This document shows, piece by piece, positions 1 to 5,592 of a stretch of 5,592 bases of DNA; the first letter of the stretch is position 1; each line of letters begins with the position of its first letter. The stretch is from JBNJDW01 sp051745265 (GTDB taxonomy: Bacteria; Pseudomonadota; Alphaproteobacteria; Micavibrionales; CSBR16-224), in contig JBNJDW010000129.1 in assembly GCA_051745265.1 (NCBI GenBank), positions 1-5,592 of the forward strand, in the 5' to 3' direction. Below the pieces are notes generated by a model. That model was not told the origin of the DNA. It made no database searches and saw nothing but the letters and a program-made list of their open reading frames with translations. The position numbers and the translations under genes are program-made.

Positions 1-321
1 GGTCACGCCGGCAGAGCAGCCAATGCTCTTTCCGTATTCGCTTAAGCTTATTTCCTGTCCATCAGGCATGGAATGAGGTTTTGGCTTGGCGCCATTTTTG
101 AGTAATGTTCCAACCATATTGCCATCATCCTGTGTCATGGCGATTTCAAGGGGCAGAAGCTTGCTGTCTCTAAAGGCCGGGGTGTTGGGATCTGCACCGT
201 TTTCGATGAGATCGACAGCCTTATCTGTTTTGCCCGCAATAATGGCATTGCCCAGTCGCCATTGTTTATTCTGGGTATTTAATGTGGCAAATTCATTACA
301 TAATTTTTTAAATCCATTCAT
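1..321 (-). CDS. Small ankyrin-repeat protein, 3' end cut by window edge
   Basis: The reading frame is open from an ATG at 319-321 to the left edge (107 codons, no stop), so the C-terminus is missing. The ATG follows a strong purine-rich Shine-Dalgarno stretch (AAGGGGGG) about five bases upstream, which supports this start. Two ankyrin-like units are visible: residues about 20-46, ending in the typical ENGADPN turn, and residues about 57-80, with a TLLKNGAKP turn. A third, weaker unit starts near residue 90 (EISLSEYGKS). No signal peptide or membrane segment is seen, so the protein is probably cytoplasmic. Ankyrin repeats generally mediate protein-protein contacts; the partner and role here are unknown. 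It is clearly related to the next gene (412-789), sharing W-x-L at the first repeat, LI-x-x-GAD-x-N, and EISLS near the end. The ankyrin assignment is fairly sure; the function is not assignable. Confidence 0.8.
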   Translation of the reverse strand, partial: MNGFKKLCNEFATLNTQNKQWRLGNAIIAGKTDKAVDLIENGADPNTPAFRDSKLLPLEIAMTQDDGNMVGTLLKNGAKPKPHSMPDGQEISLSEYGKSIGCSAGVT

Positions 322-368
322 TTTATCCCCCCTTAATATGCTTAAACGTATGAATTATATTATTATAA

Positions 369-398
369 AATCTACCATAAATTGTCATAATCTGTCAA
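369..398 (-). promoter_or_regulatory. Possible promoter of the partial ankyrin gene
   Basis: In the 90-bp AT-rich gap between the two ankyrin genes, the minus strand carries a perfect TTGACA (393-398). It is followed after 18 bp by TAGATT (369-374, four of six matches to TATAAT). An alternative pairing is ATGACA (383-388) with TATAAT (362-367), but that spacer is only 15 bp. ATGACA is the copy that lines up with the promoter upstream of the neighbouring paralogue, so which pair is used is undecided. In so AT-rich a stretch, chance matches are likely. Confidence 0.3.
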
Positions 399-411
399 TC
401 GAAAGATGTTT

Positions 412-789
412 TTATCCAAAGTTTTTTGGCTTTGATCCCTTAACATTACTGGGTTTTTCTTGGTTTTTGGCTTTTTCAATATATTTGACAATTGTCGGAT
501 TTTCATAGATTCGGGCAAGATCAGACAGGCTGATTTCAGCCTTACCGGTGTTGTGCGGCTGATGTGGATTTGCTCCTGTATATAACAGGGCTGTGACTTT
601 GTCTGGATTACCGCTGCGGATGGCCTCAGCCAAAGGATAGACCGGACCGCCCGCGCCCTTGTGCGGCAGATTTACATCCGCACCGCGGTCAATAAGATTA
701 AAAATTTCATCTACCGGCCCGTTAATAATCGCCAGCCGCAACTGCCATTTCAGATTTTCCTGCTGAAAATTATCCTGAAGATTACCCAT
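412..789 (-). CDS. Small ankyrin-repeat protein (125 aa)
   Basis: This complete small gene starts at the ATG at 787-789, with an AAGGA Shine-Dalgarno (797-801) seven bases upstream, and ends in TAA. The protein holds about three ankyrin units. Residues about 14-40 end in LIDRGADVN, and residues about 50-77 contain PLAEAI and LLYTGANPH. A degenerate third unit covers residues about 84-108 (ISLSDLARIYENPTIVKYIEK). The last ~17 residues are a Lys/Asn/Ser/Pro-rich tail with low sequence complexity. No signal peptide or membrane helix is visible. It is a paralogue of the truncated gene just downstream on the same strand (1-321). Ankyrin folds bind other proteins, but the target cannot be told from sequence. 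It lies after tldD on the same strand but has its own promoter-like sequence, so it may be transcribed independently. Confidence 0.82.
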   Translation of the reverse strand: MGNLQDNFQQENLKWQLRLAIINGPVDEIFNLIDRGADVNLPHKGAGGPVYPLAEAIRSGNPDKVTALLYTGANPHQPHNTGKAEISLSDLARIYENPTIVKYIEKAKNQEKPSNVKGSKPKNFG

Positions 790-833
790 ATCCGAATCCT
801 TAATAGCTGCGAGAAAGCAAATTCACAGCTTAT

Positions 834-862
834 ATATTATGTAAATATTATAAAATTGTCAA
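834..862 (-). promoter_or_regulatory. Sigma70-like promoter before ankyrin gene 412-789
   Basis: On the minus strand a perfect -35 hexamer TTGACA (857-862) is followed after an optimal 17-bp spacer by TAATAT (834-839, four of six matches to the -10 consensus). The start codon lies about 45 bp further on, leaving a short leader with an AAGGA ribosome-binding site. The element sits in the tldD-ankyrin intergenic gap, which fits independent transcription of the ankyrin gene. Confidence 0.5.
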
Positions 863-884
863 ATAACGCATACACAATACAAGC

Positions 885-910
885 GACCTGAGGTGGTCTT
901 TTAAAAGATC
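885..910. repeat. Adjacent small palindromes downstream of tldD
   Basis: Two inverted repeats lie side by side between the tldD stop and the ankyrin promoter. One is ACCT-G-AGGT (886-894), which also allows a GACC/GGTC pairing at 885-898. The other is the perfect 12-bp palindrome TCTTTTAAAAGA (897-908). Their place just after the tldD stop codon could suggest a transcript-end structure, but no U-tract follows a GC-rich stem on either strand, so this is not called a rho-independent terminator. A protein-binding site is an alternative. Confidence 0.3.
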
Positions 911-926
911 ATATGTGTAAGGATAA

Positions 927-2366
927 TCAGCCCGTTTCCGTACCGCCAACCGTGACGCCGTCAACCCGGCAGGTGGGCTGGCCGACACCGGCGGGAACGC
1001 CTTGGCCGTCTTTGCCGCAGACGCCGATACCGGGATCAAGGGCAAGGTCATTGCCGATCATGCTGATTTTATTCATGACATCAAAACCATTACCGATCAA
1101 TGTGGCGCCTTTAACGGGGGCGGTGACTTTGCCGTTTTCAATCAGATAGGCCTCGCTGGCTTCAAAGACGAATTTACCGCTGGTGATATCGACCTGTCCG
1201 CCGCCGAAATTGGCCGCATAAATACCGTTTTTGACCGATTGGATGATTTCGGACGGGTCATGTTGTCCGGCCTCCATAAAGGTGTTGGTCATCCGCGGCA
1301 TCGGGTGATAGGCATAGCTTTCACGGCGGCCATTGCCGGTGGGCTCCATACCCATCAACCGGGCATTCATCCGATCCTGCATATAGCCGACCAGCTTGCC
1401 ATCCTCAATCAGAACATTGCGGCGGCTGGGGGTGCCTTCATCATCAACGGTGATGGAGCCGCGCAGATCCGTCATTGTCCCGTCATCAACAACAGTCACG
1501 CCTTTGGCCGCGACCTGATCGCCCATACGCCCGGAAAAGGATGAGGATTTTTTACGGTTAAAATCGCCTTCAAGCCCATGGCCGACGGCTTCATGCAGTA
1601 AAACACCGGGCCAGCCATTGCCAAGAACGACAGTCATCTCACCCGCCGGGGCAGGGCGGGCATCCAGATTGACATGGGCCTCGCGCAGGGCTTCATCGGC
1701 GGCGTGCTGCCAGTTCTCTTTGACAAACAGGTCATCATAGATCTTGCGGCCGCCAAAGCCGTAATTCCCGCTTTCCATACGGCCATCTTTTTCGACAACG
1801 ACAGAAATATTCAACCGGACCATCGGCCGGATGTCAGCGGTGCAGAACCCGCCGGCACGCAGAATCTGAACGGCCTGCCAAGAGCCGGACAGGCTGGCCG
1901 AGACCTGACAAATGGCCGGGTCTTTATCACGCAGATATTGGTCGATGGTTTCCAGCAGCTGGACTTTTTTCTCGAAACTCGTCGCTGCCAGCGGGTTGTT
2001 ATCGGTATACAGATGCCGGTTGGTGCCGACAGGGGCTGCGGCCATGGTGCCGCCATAGCCCTGATATATGCCGCGTACAGTTTCACCGGCGCGTTTGATG
2101 GCTTGTTCGGAAAATTCCGAAGAATGGGCAAAACCGAAGCTGTCACCGGCAACGGCGCGCAGGCCAAAACCCTGGTCGGTATCATAGCTGGCCGACTTCA
2201 GGTGACCGTCATCCCAGACCAGAGATTCTGACAGCCGGTATTCCAAAAACAGCTCGCCATCATCGCCGCCGTTTAAGGTGTTGCCGACGCTTTTGAGGAT
2301 GGACTCCTTATCCATACCGGTTTTATCGAAGAACAGGTGATCGGTTTGCTGAAGAAGATCTGACAT
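927..2366 (-). CDS. tldD: Metalloprotease TldD
   Basis: TldD is the zinc-protease subunit of the TldD/TldE (PmbA) complex, a cytoplasmic peptidase of the U62/modulator-of-gyrase family. In enterobacteria the complex processes small peptides such as the microcin B17 precursor and degrades the CcdA antitoxin. The 479-aa product matches the usual length of about 480. Diagnostic features are the HEAVGH metal-binding motif at residues 258-263 in a GWPGVLLHEAVGHGLEGD context, and the C-terminal glycine-rich block with Cys466 (GVPAGVGQPTC), the family's conserved cysteine. Other family hallmarks are DQGFGLRAV near residue 64 and GGGQVDITSG near residue 388. The ATG at 2364-2366 gives a full N-terminus, but the Shine-Dalgarno is weak (AGAAAG at best). 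The stop is TGA. The partner tldE/pmbA is not in the window. The gene is transcribed away from liuB across a 97-bp gap; no functional link to leucine degradation is evident. The family assignment is secure; substrates in this organism are unknown. Confidence 0.96.
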   Translation of the reverse strand: MSDLLQQTDHLFFDKTGMDKESILKSVGNTLNGGDDGELFLEYRLSESLVWDDGHLKSASYDTDQGFGLRAVAGDSFGFAHSSEFSEQAIKRAGETVRGIYQGYGGTMAAAPVGTNRHLYTDNNPLAATSFEKKVQLLETIDQYLRDKDPAICQVSASLSGSWQAVQILRAGGFCTADIRPMVRLNISVVVEKDGRMESGNYGFGGRKIYDDLFVKENWQHAADEALREAHVNLDARPAPAGEMTVVLGNGWPGVLLHEAVGHGLEGDFNRKKSSSFSGRMGDQVAAKGVTVVDDGTMTDLRGSITVDDEGTPSRRNVLIEDGKLVGYMQDRMNARLMGMEPTGNGRRESYAYHPMPRMTNTFMEAGQHDPSEIIQSVKNGIYAANFGGGQVDITSGKFVFEASEAYLIENGKVTAPVKGATLIGNGFDVMNKISMIGNDLALDPGIGVCGKDGQGVPAGVGQPTCRVDGVTVGGTETG

Positions 2367-2384
2367 CTGACGCTTTCTTTTTGA

Positions 2385-2412
2385 TTGTCCTGTCTATAAC
2401 ATGTGGCATATT
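2385..2412 (+). promoter_or_regulatory. Possible promoter for the liuB-liuC operon
   Basis: In the divergent tldD-liuB gap, TTGTCC (2385-2390, four of six matches) is separated by 16 bp from CATATT (2407-2412, four of six matches). Transcription from here would give a leader of about 45 nt before the liuB ATG. The match is modest. A competing candidate is the TATAAT box at 2452-2457 nearer the start codon. No operator could be assigned to a named leucine-catabolism regulator. Confidence 0.25.
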
Positions 2413-2451
2413 AGGTAAGAAATCAACTCTACCCTTTTGGGGTTAACAAGG

Positions 2452-2457
2452 TATAAT
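2452..2457 (+). promoter_or_regulatory. Consensus TATAAT box 6 bp before the liuB ATG
   Basis: A perfect TATAAT ends six bases before the liuB start codon at 2464. If it acts as a -10 element, the transcript would begin at or next to the ATG, giving a leaderless mRNA. Against this, the expected -35 region around 2429-2434 (CTACCC) is a poor match. In favour, the only Shine-Dalgarno-like stretch for this ATG, AAGG at 2448-2451, is 12 bases away, which is too far for good initiation. Chance occurrence cannot be excluded. Confidence 0.25.
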
Positions 2458-2463
2458 CATCGC

Positions 2464-4071
2464 ATGTCAAAAATTGAATCCCGGATATCGACCAGCAGCG
2501 AAGAGTTTAAAGCCAATAATGCCGCTATGCAGCAGGTGGTCGAGGATTGGCGCGATAAATATATCGCCATCAGCGAAGGCGGCAGCGAAAAAGCACGCGA
2601 TAAACACACCGCCCGCGGTAAAATGCTGCCCCGTGACCGTGTGCAGAATTTGATTGATCCGGGTTCTCCGTTTTTAGAATTATCGGCTTTTGCCGCCTAT
2701 AATGTCTATGACGATGATGTGCCCGCCGCCGGTATTCTGACCGGGATTGGCCGGATTAAAGGGCAGGAATGCGTTATCGTTGTCAATGATGCGACGGTTA
2801 AGGGTGGTACCTATTACCCGATGACGGTGAAAAAACATCTTCGCGCGCAGGAAATTGCCAGACAGAATAATCTGCCTTGCGTTTATCTGGTTGATAGCGG
2901 CGGGGCTTATTTGCCGCTGCAGGATGAAGTCTTCCCCGATAAGGATGACTTTGGCCGGATTTTTTATAATCAGGCAACCATGTCGGCGGCAGGAATTCCG
3001 CAGATTGCCGCGGTCATGGGCTCTTGCACTGCCGGCGGGGCCTATGTGCCGGCCATGGCCGATGAATCTATTATCGTTAAGGATCAGGGCACGATCTTTC
3101 TGGGCGGGCCGCCTTTGGTCAAGGCCGCCACCGGCGAAGTTGTCAGTGCCGAGGATCTGGGCGGCGCCGATGTGCATTGCCGTGAATCCGGGGTGACCGA
3201 TCATTATGCCGCCAATGACGGTCATGCCTTGCAGCTGTGCCGTGATATTGTCAGCAATCTGAACCGGGTCAAAAATATTGATCTGGATATGCGTGAATCT
3301 GAAGAACCGCTTTATGATCCGGCTGAATTATACGGTATCGTGCCGACCGATCCACGCCAGCCTTATGACGTCCGTGAAGTCATTGCCCGGGTGGTCGATG
3401 GCTCGCGTTTTGATGAATTTAAAAAACTGTATGGCGAGACACTGGTCACCGGCTTTGCCCATCTGTACGGCATGCCGGTGGGTATTATTGCCAATAACGG
3501 CATACTGTTTTCCGAAAGCGCCCAGAAAGGCGCGCATTTTGTCGAACTGTGCTGTCAGCGCGGCATCCCGCTGGTCTTTTTGCAGAATATTACCGGTTTC
3601 ATGGTTGGACGATCTTATGAGGCCGGCGGTATTGCCAAGGATGGCGCCAAGCTGGTTCATGCTGTATCCTGCGCCAAAGTACCAAAAGTGACCATGTTGA
3701 TCGGCGGCAGTTTTGGCGCTGGTAATTACGGTATGTGCGGCCGGGCGTTTGATCCGCGCTTTTTATGGAGCTGGCCGAATTCACGGATTTCGGTTATGGG
3801 CGGGGAACAGGCGGCAAGCGTGCTGGCGACCGTCAAGCGTGATGGTCTGGAAGCGGCCGGTCAAACATGGTCTGAACAAGAGGAAGAAGACTTTAAATCA
3901 CCGATCCGGGCGCAATACGAGCATCAGGGCCATCCGTACTATGCCTCGGCCCGGTTATGGGATGATGGCATTATTGATCCGGCCGAAACCCGGACCGTAT
4001 TGGGCCTGAGCCTGTCAGCCGCATTAAACGCCCCGATTGAGAAAACGCCGTTCGGCATCTTTCGGATGTAA
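2464..4071 (+). CDS. liuB: Methylcrotonyl-CoA carboxylase beta (carboxyltransferase) subunit
   Basis: This is the carboxyltransferase subunit of biotin-dependent 3-methylcrotonyl-CoA carboxylase (LiuB/MccB). It moves the carboxyl group from carboxybiotin to 3-methylcrotonyl-CoA, giving 3-methylglutaconyl-CoA in leucine/isovalerate breakdown. From the ATG at 2464 the product is 535 aa, typical of the family. The frame stays open upstream to a TTG at 2437, but MSKIESRIS is the more natural N-terminus. Two crotonase-fold carboxyltransferase domains are visible (about 30-285 and 290-530). The first has the MCC-type VDSGGAYLPLQDEVFPD segment (143-159) and the glycine-rich GSCTAGGAYVPAM oxyanion site (186-198). 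The second has QNITGFMVG (374-382), EAGGIAKDGAK (386-396) and GGSFGAGNYGMCGRAFDPRF (414-433). These favour MCC over propionyl-CoA carboxylase; the related geranyl-CoA carboxylase subunit is the main alternative, but the adjacent liuC supports MCC. The biotin subunit liuD is not in the window and must be encoded elsewhere for the enzyme to work. Confidence 0.93.
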   Translation: MSKIESRISTSSEEFKANNAAMQQVVEDWRDKYIAISEGGSEKARDKHTARGKMLPRDRVQNLIDPGSPFLELSAFAAYNVYDDDVPAAGILTGIGRIKGQECVIVVNDATVKGGTYYPMTVKKHLRAQEIARQNNLPCVYLVDSGGAYLPLQDEVFPDKDDFGRIFYNQATMSAAGIPQIAAVMGSCTAGGAYVPAMADESIIVKDQGTIFLGGPPLVKAATGEVVSAEDLGGADVHCRESGVTDHYAANDGHALQLCRDIVSNLNRVKNIDLDMRESEEPLYDPAELYGIVPTDPRQPYDVREVIARVVDGSRFDEFKKLYGETLVTGFAHLYGMPVGIIANNGILFSESAQKGAHFVELCCQRGIPLVFLQNITGFMVGRSYEAGGIAKDGAKLVHAVSCAKVPKVTMLIGGSFGAGNYGMCGRAFDPRFLWSWPNSRISVMGGEQAASVLATVKRDGLEAAGQTWSEQEEEDFKSPIRAQYEHQGHPYYASARLWDDGIIDPAETRTVLGLSLSAALNAPIEKTPFGIFRM

Positions 4072-4097
4072 GAAAAAGAATATTAAGGAGCTATACC

Positions 4098-4898
4098 ATG
4101 ACTGTGCAGCCAGAAACCGAAGGCCTCATCCTGACAGAAATTGAAGATGGCATCGGCCAGATTTCCATGAACAAAACGGCAAAGCGTAACGCCTTTGACG
4201 AGGAGATGATCGCAGGCTTGACCGATGCCTTTACCAAAATGGGCGAAACCCCCGAAGTTCGCGTGGTGGTGCTGCGCGGGGAAGGCGTCAGTTTCTGCGC
4301 CGGTGGTGATATTAACTGGATGCGGCGTACGGCGGAGTATTCCTATGACGAAAATGTTGCCGATGCCCGTAATCTTGGCGCTTTGCTAAAGCTGATCAAT
4401 GAACTGCCCAAACCGACAATCGCGCTGGTCCATGGCCATGTCTTTGGCGGCGGCGTCGGTTTGACGGCGGCCTGTGATATTGCCATTGCCGCGGCTGAAA
4501 CGGAATTCTGCCTGTCCGAAGTCCGTATCGGTTTGATCCCCAGTATTATTGCCCCTTATGTCATCGGTGCGATTGGTGAGCGGCAGGCCCGACGCTATTT
4601 CCTGACGGCAGAGCGTTTTAACGGCGGCGAAGCCCGGCGGATCGGTCTGGTCCATGAAGTTGTCTTTGGCCATGAATTGGATAAAAAAGCTATTGAGATT
4701 ATTAAATCCATCCGTGATGGTGCCCCCGGTGGTCAGGCGATGGGCAAGGCGCTGATTCGCGATATTGCCCGCAAACCTGTCAGTGATGAAATGATCGAAC
4801 TGACTGTCGAGCGCATTGCTGAAGCCCGCGCCAGTGATGAGGGAAAAGAAGGTCTGCAGGCTTTCCTGAATAAGGAAGATCCGTCCTGGCGGCAGTAA
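4098..4898 (+). CDS. liuC: Methylglutaconyl-CoA hydratase (enoyl-CoA hydratase family)
   Basis: This crotonase-family hydratase (266 aa) probably converts 3-methylglutaconyl-CoA to 3-hydroxy-3-methylglutaryl-CoA, the step directly after LiuB. The start has a clear AAGGAG Shine-Dalgarno (4085-4090) seven bases upstream, and the gene lies 26 bp after liuB, so the two are almost surely co-transcribed. Visible family sites are the CoA-binding/oxyanion segment SFCAGGDINWM (65-75) and the second oxyanion segment FGGGVGL (116-122). The catalytic region is CLSEVRIGLIPSIIAPYV (138-155), with Glu141 as the retained acid/base; QARRYFLTAERF (163-174) follows. In this alignment, the position of the first catalytic glutamate of classical enoyl-CoA hydratase (Glu144 of the rat enzyme) is Gly121. 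From what I recall of LiuC-type sequences this is normal for the subgroup. The specific name rests on NWMRR, the SEVRIGLIP segment and the liuB neighbour; a generic short-chain enoyl-CoA hydratase is the alternative. Confidence 0.9.
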   Translation: MTVQPETEGLILTEIEDGIGQISMNKTAKRNAFDEEMIAGLTDAFTKMGETPEVRVVVLRGEGVSFCAGGDINWMRRTAEYSYDENVADARNLGALLKLINELPKPTIALVHGHVFGGGVGLTAACDIAIAAAETEFCLSEVRIGLIPSIIAPYVIGAIGERQARRYFLTAERFNGGEARRIGLVHEVVFGHELDKKAIEIIKSIRDGAPGGQAMGKALIRDIARKPVSDEMIELTVERIAEARASDEGKEGLQAFLNKEDPSWRQ

Positions 4899-4945
4899 CT
4901 CATAAAAACGTATATCTCAGACATCAGAATAAACAAAAGGGTCGC

Positions 4946-4950
4946 AGGGG
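4946..4950 (+). promoter_or_regulatory. Ribosome-binding site deciding the permease start
   Basis: AGGGG ends six bases before the ATG at 4957, a good spacing. A nearer ATG at 4952 lies one base after it and meets a stop after a single Lys codon, so 4957 is the productive start. The stop of that two-codon frame (TGA, 4958-4960) overlaps the true start as ATGA. Confidence 0.6.
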
Positions 4951-4956
4951 CATGAA

Positions 4957-5592
4957 ATGATAACATGGTGGGTAATTGCACTTGGGACCAGCTTTCTGAA
5001 TGCTGTCTGGTTTGATCTGAATAAGAAATTTCAGATCGATAGCATTTGTGGCTGGGCTTGGATTTCTTGTTTCTCTGCCTTGTTATTCAGCCCGTCTTTG
5101 TTTTTCGTCGAAATCCCGACAGACCCGCTGTTTTTTGTTTCCCTGATCGTGGTCGGCGCATTGATGAGCTATGGCGGCGTACTGCTGTTTGATCTCAGCG
5201 CCCGGTATGGTGGACCTGTGGCGTCTTTGGGGCGCCCATTACAGATTCTGTTTTCCTTTATTATCTGGTGTCTGATTGACTGGCAACATACTGTGGAACT
5301 GTTTTCCCGGATAGAGGTTCTGCTGGGGGTCATAATTGCCTTTTTACTGGCGGCCTGGGGCAAGTTTCGACTGGTAAAAGACATATTTAATATAAAGGCC
5401 GCAGCCGGTGCGTTGGTTCTGGTCGGGCTGATATCCGGTATGCAGGGCCCGGTGACCAAGCTGGGCATGATGTTTACCTGGGAGCTTGAGCAGGCTCTCG
5501 TCTGGGCCTGTCTGTCCCATGTGGCCGTTTTTGTTATTACGATTTCACGCTATTACTGCAATGACGAAGGAAGAAAAATATTAAGTGATCAT
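4957..5592 (+). CDS. EamA/DMT-type integral membrane transporter, 3' end cut by window edge
   Basis: The frame is open from the ATG at 4957 to the right edge (212 codons, no stop). The product is strongly hydrophobic, with about seven membrane segments visible: residues roughly 3-18, 32-52, 57-79, 88-107, 119-135, 148-168 and 178-198. The first ~135 residues resemble one EamA (drug/metabolite transporter) domain. An early helix carries ALGTSFLNAVWF, a GPVASLGRPLQILFSF helix resembles the EamA pore-helix region, and a charged loop precedes a final helix. A second copy seems to start near residue 147, as expected for a two-domain, ten-helix protein of about 280-300 aa, so perhaps 70-90 residues are missing. 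It sits in the inner membrane; the substrate is unknown. It follows liuC by 58 bp on the same strand with no terminator seen, so read-through from the liu genes is possible. Export or uptake of a leucine-derived compound would be speculation. The membrane-protein call is firm; the EamA family is moderately sure. Confidence 0.68.
   Translation, partial: MITWWVIALGTSFLNAVWFDLNKKFQIDSICGWAWISCFSALLFSPSLFFVEIPTDPLFFVSLIVVGALMSYGGVLLFDLSARYGGPVASLGRPLQILFSFIIWCLIDWQHTVELFSRIEVLLGVIIAFLLAAWGKFRLVKDIFNIKAAAGALVLVGLISGMQGPVTKLGMMFTWELEQALVWACLSHVAVFVITISRYYCNDEGRKILSDH

Noticed and set aside
405..440. Possible hairpin terminator around the end of the ankyrin gene (CAAAG/CTTTG)
   Set aside because: The stem is only five AT-rich pairs, and no T-tract follows it on the strand being transcribed.
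86..508. Plus-strand open frame of 140 codons antisense to the ankyrin genes
   Set aside because: It overlaps both ankyrin genes and the promoter gap between them, lacks a ribosome-binding site, and its product looks like no known fold. The minus-strand frames carry recognisable repeats.
1002..2231. Long plus-strand frames opposite tldD (1002-1544 and 1674-2231)
   Set aside because: They are antisense shadows of a conserved, full-length tldD; the translated sequences show no domain and no plausible starts.
2431..2447. Short inverted repeat ACCC-TTTTG-GGGT with a GTTAAC palindrome upstream of liuB, considered as a regulator operator
   Set aside because: A four-base stem is within chance expectation, and it could not be matched confidently to the motif of any known leucine-catabolism regulator.
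2680..3225. Minus-strand frame of 181 codons opposite liuB
   Set aside because: It lies wholly inside conserved liuB coding sequence and shows no domain or credible start signal.
4952..4960. Two-codon open frame ATG AAA TGA overlapping the permease start, considered as translational control
   Set aside because: Its ATG sits one base after the Shine-Dalgarno, too close for initiation, and such minimal frames arise readily by chance.
5169..5468. Minus-strand frame of 99 codons at the right edge
   Set aside because: It is opposite the hydrophobic transporter frame, which has a good ribosome-binding site and continuous membrane helices.
1..5592. A previously undescribed defence or mobile system
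   Set aside because: The recognisable genes are housekeeping or catabolic. The ankyrin pair alone, without nuclease, helicase, toxin or recombinase neighbours, gives no basis for such a claim.

Overview
The window reads as chromosomal DNA of a Gram-negative bacterium. An alphaproteobacterium is the most likely source, judged from the protein style and from a leucine/isovalerate catabolic cluster beside a tldD-type gene. This placement is an inference, and no rRNA or other taxonomic marker is present. Coding is dense and moderately GC-rich in the enzyme genes. It is visibly more AT-rich around the two small ankyrin genes at the left edge. No mobile element, tRNA, rRNA or CRISPR array was seen.

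Left part (1-926, minus strand): two small adjacent genes encode short ankyrin-repeat proteins, the first cut by the window edge. They are recognisably paralogous along their length, and similarity also appears just upstream of each start, so this looks like a local tandem duplication. A good sigma70-like promoter (TTGACA, 17 bp, TAATAT) lies before the complete copy.

Centre-left (927-2366, minus strand): a full-length tldD gene encodes the zinc-metalloprotease subunit of the TldD/TldE (PmbA) pair. A 97-bp divergent intergenic region separates it from the plus-strand genes.

Right part (2464-5592, plus strand): the beta (carboxyltransferase) subunit of methylcrotonyl-CoA carboxylase (liuB/mccB) is followed after 26 bp by methylglutaconyl-CoA hydratase (liuC). 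Together they catalyse two consecutive steps of leucine degradation: 3-methylcrotonyl-CoA to 3-methylglutaconyl-CoA to HMG-CoA. The usual partners are not here: isovaleryl-CoA dehydrogenase (liuA) does not precede liuB, and the biotin-carrying alpha subunit (liuD) does not directly follow liuC. Instead, 58 bp after liuC, a polytopic membrane protein of the EamA/DMT transporter type begins and runs off the right edge.

No convincing new multi-gene system is visible. The points most worth a second look are the duplicated ankyrin pair, the split layout of the leucine-degradation cluster, and the start region of liuB, where a TATAAT box sits at the distance expected for a leaderless transcript.
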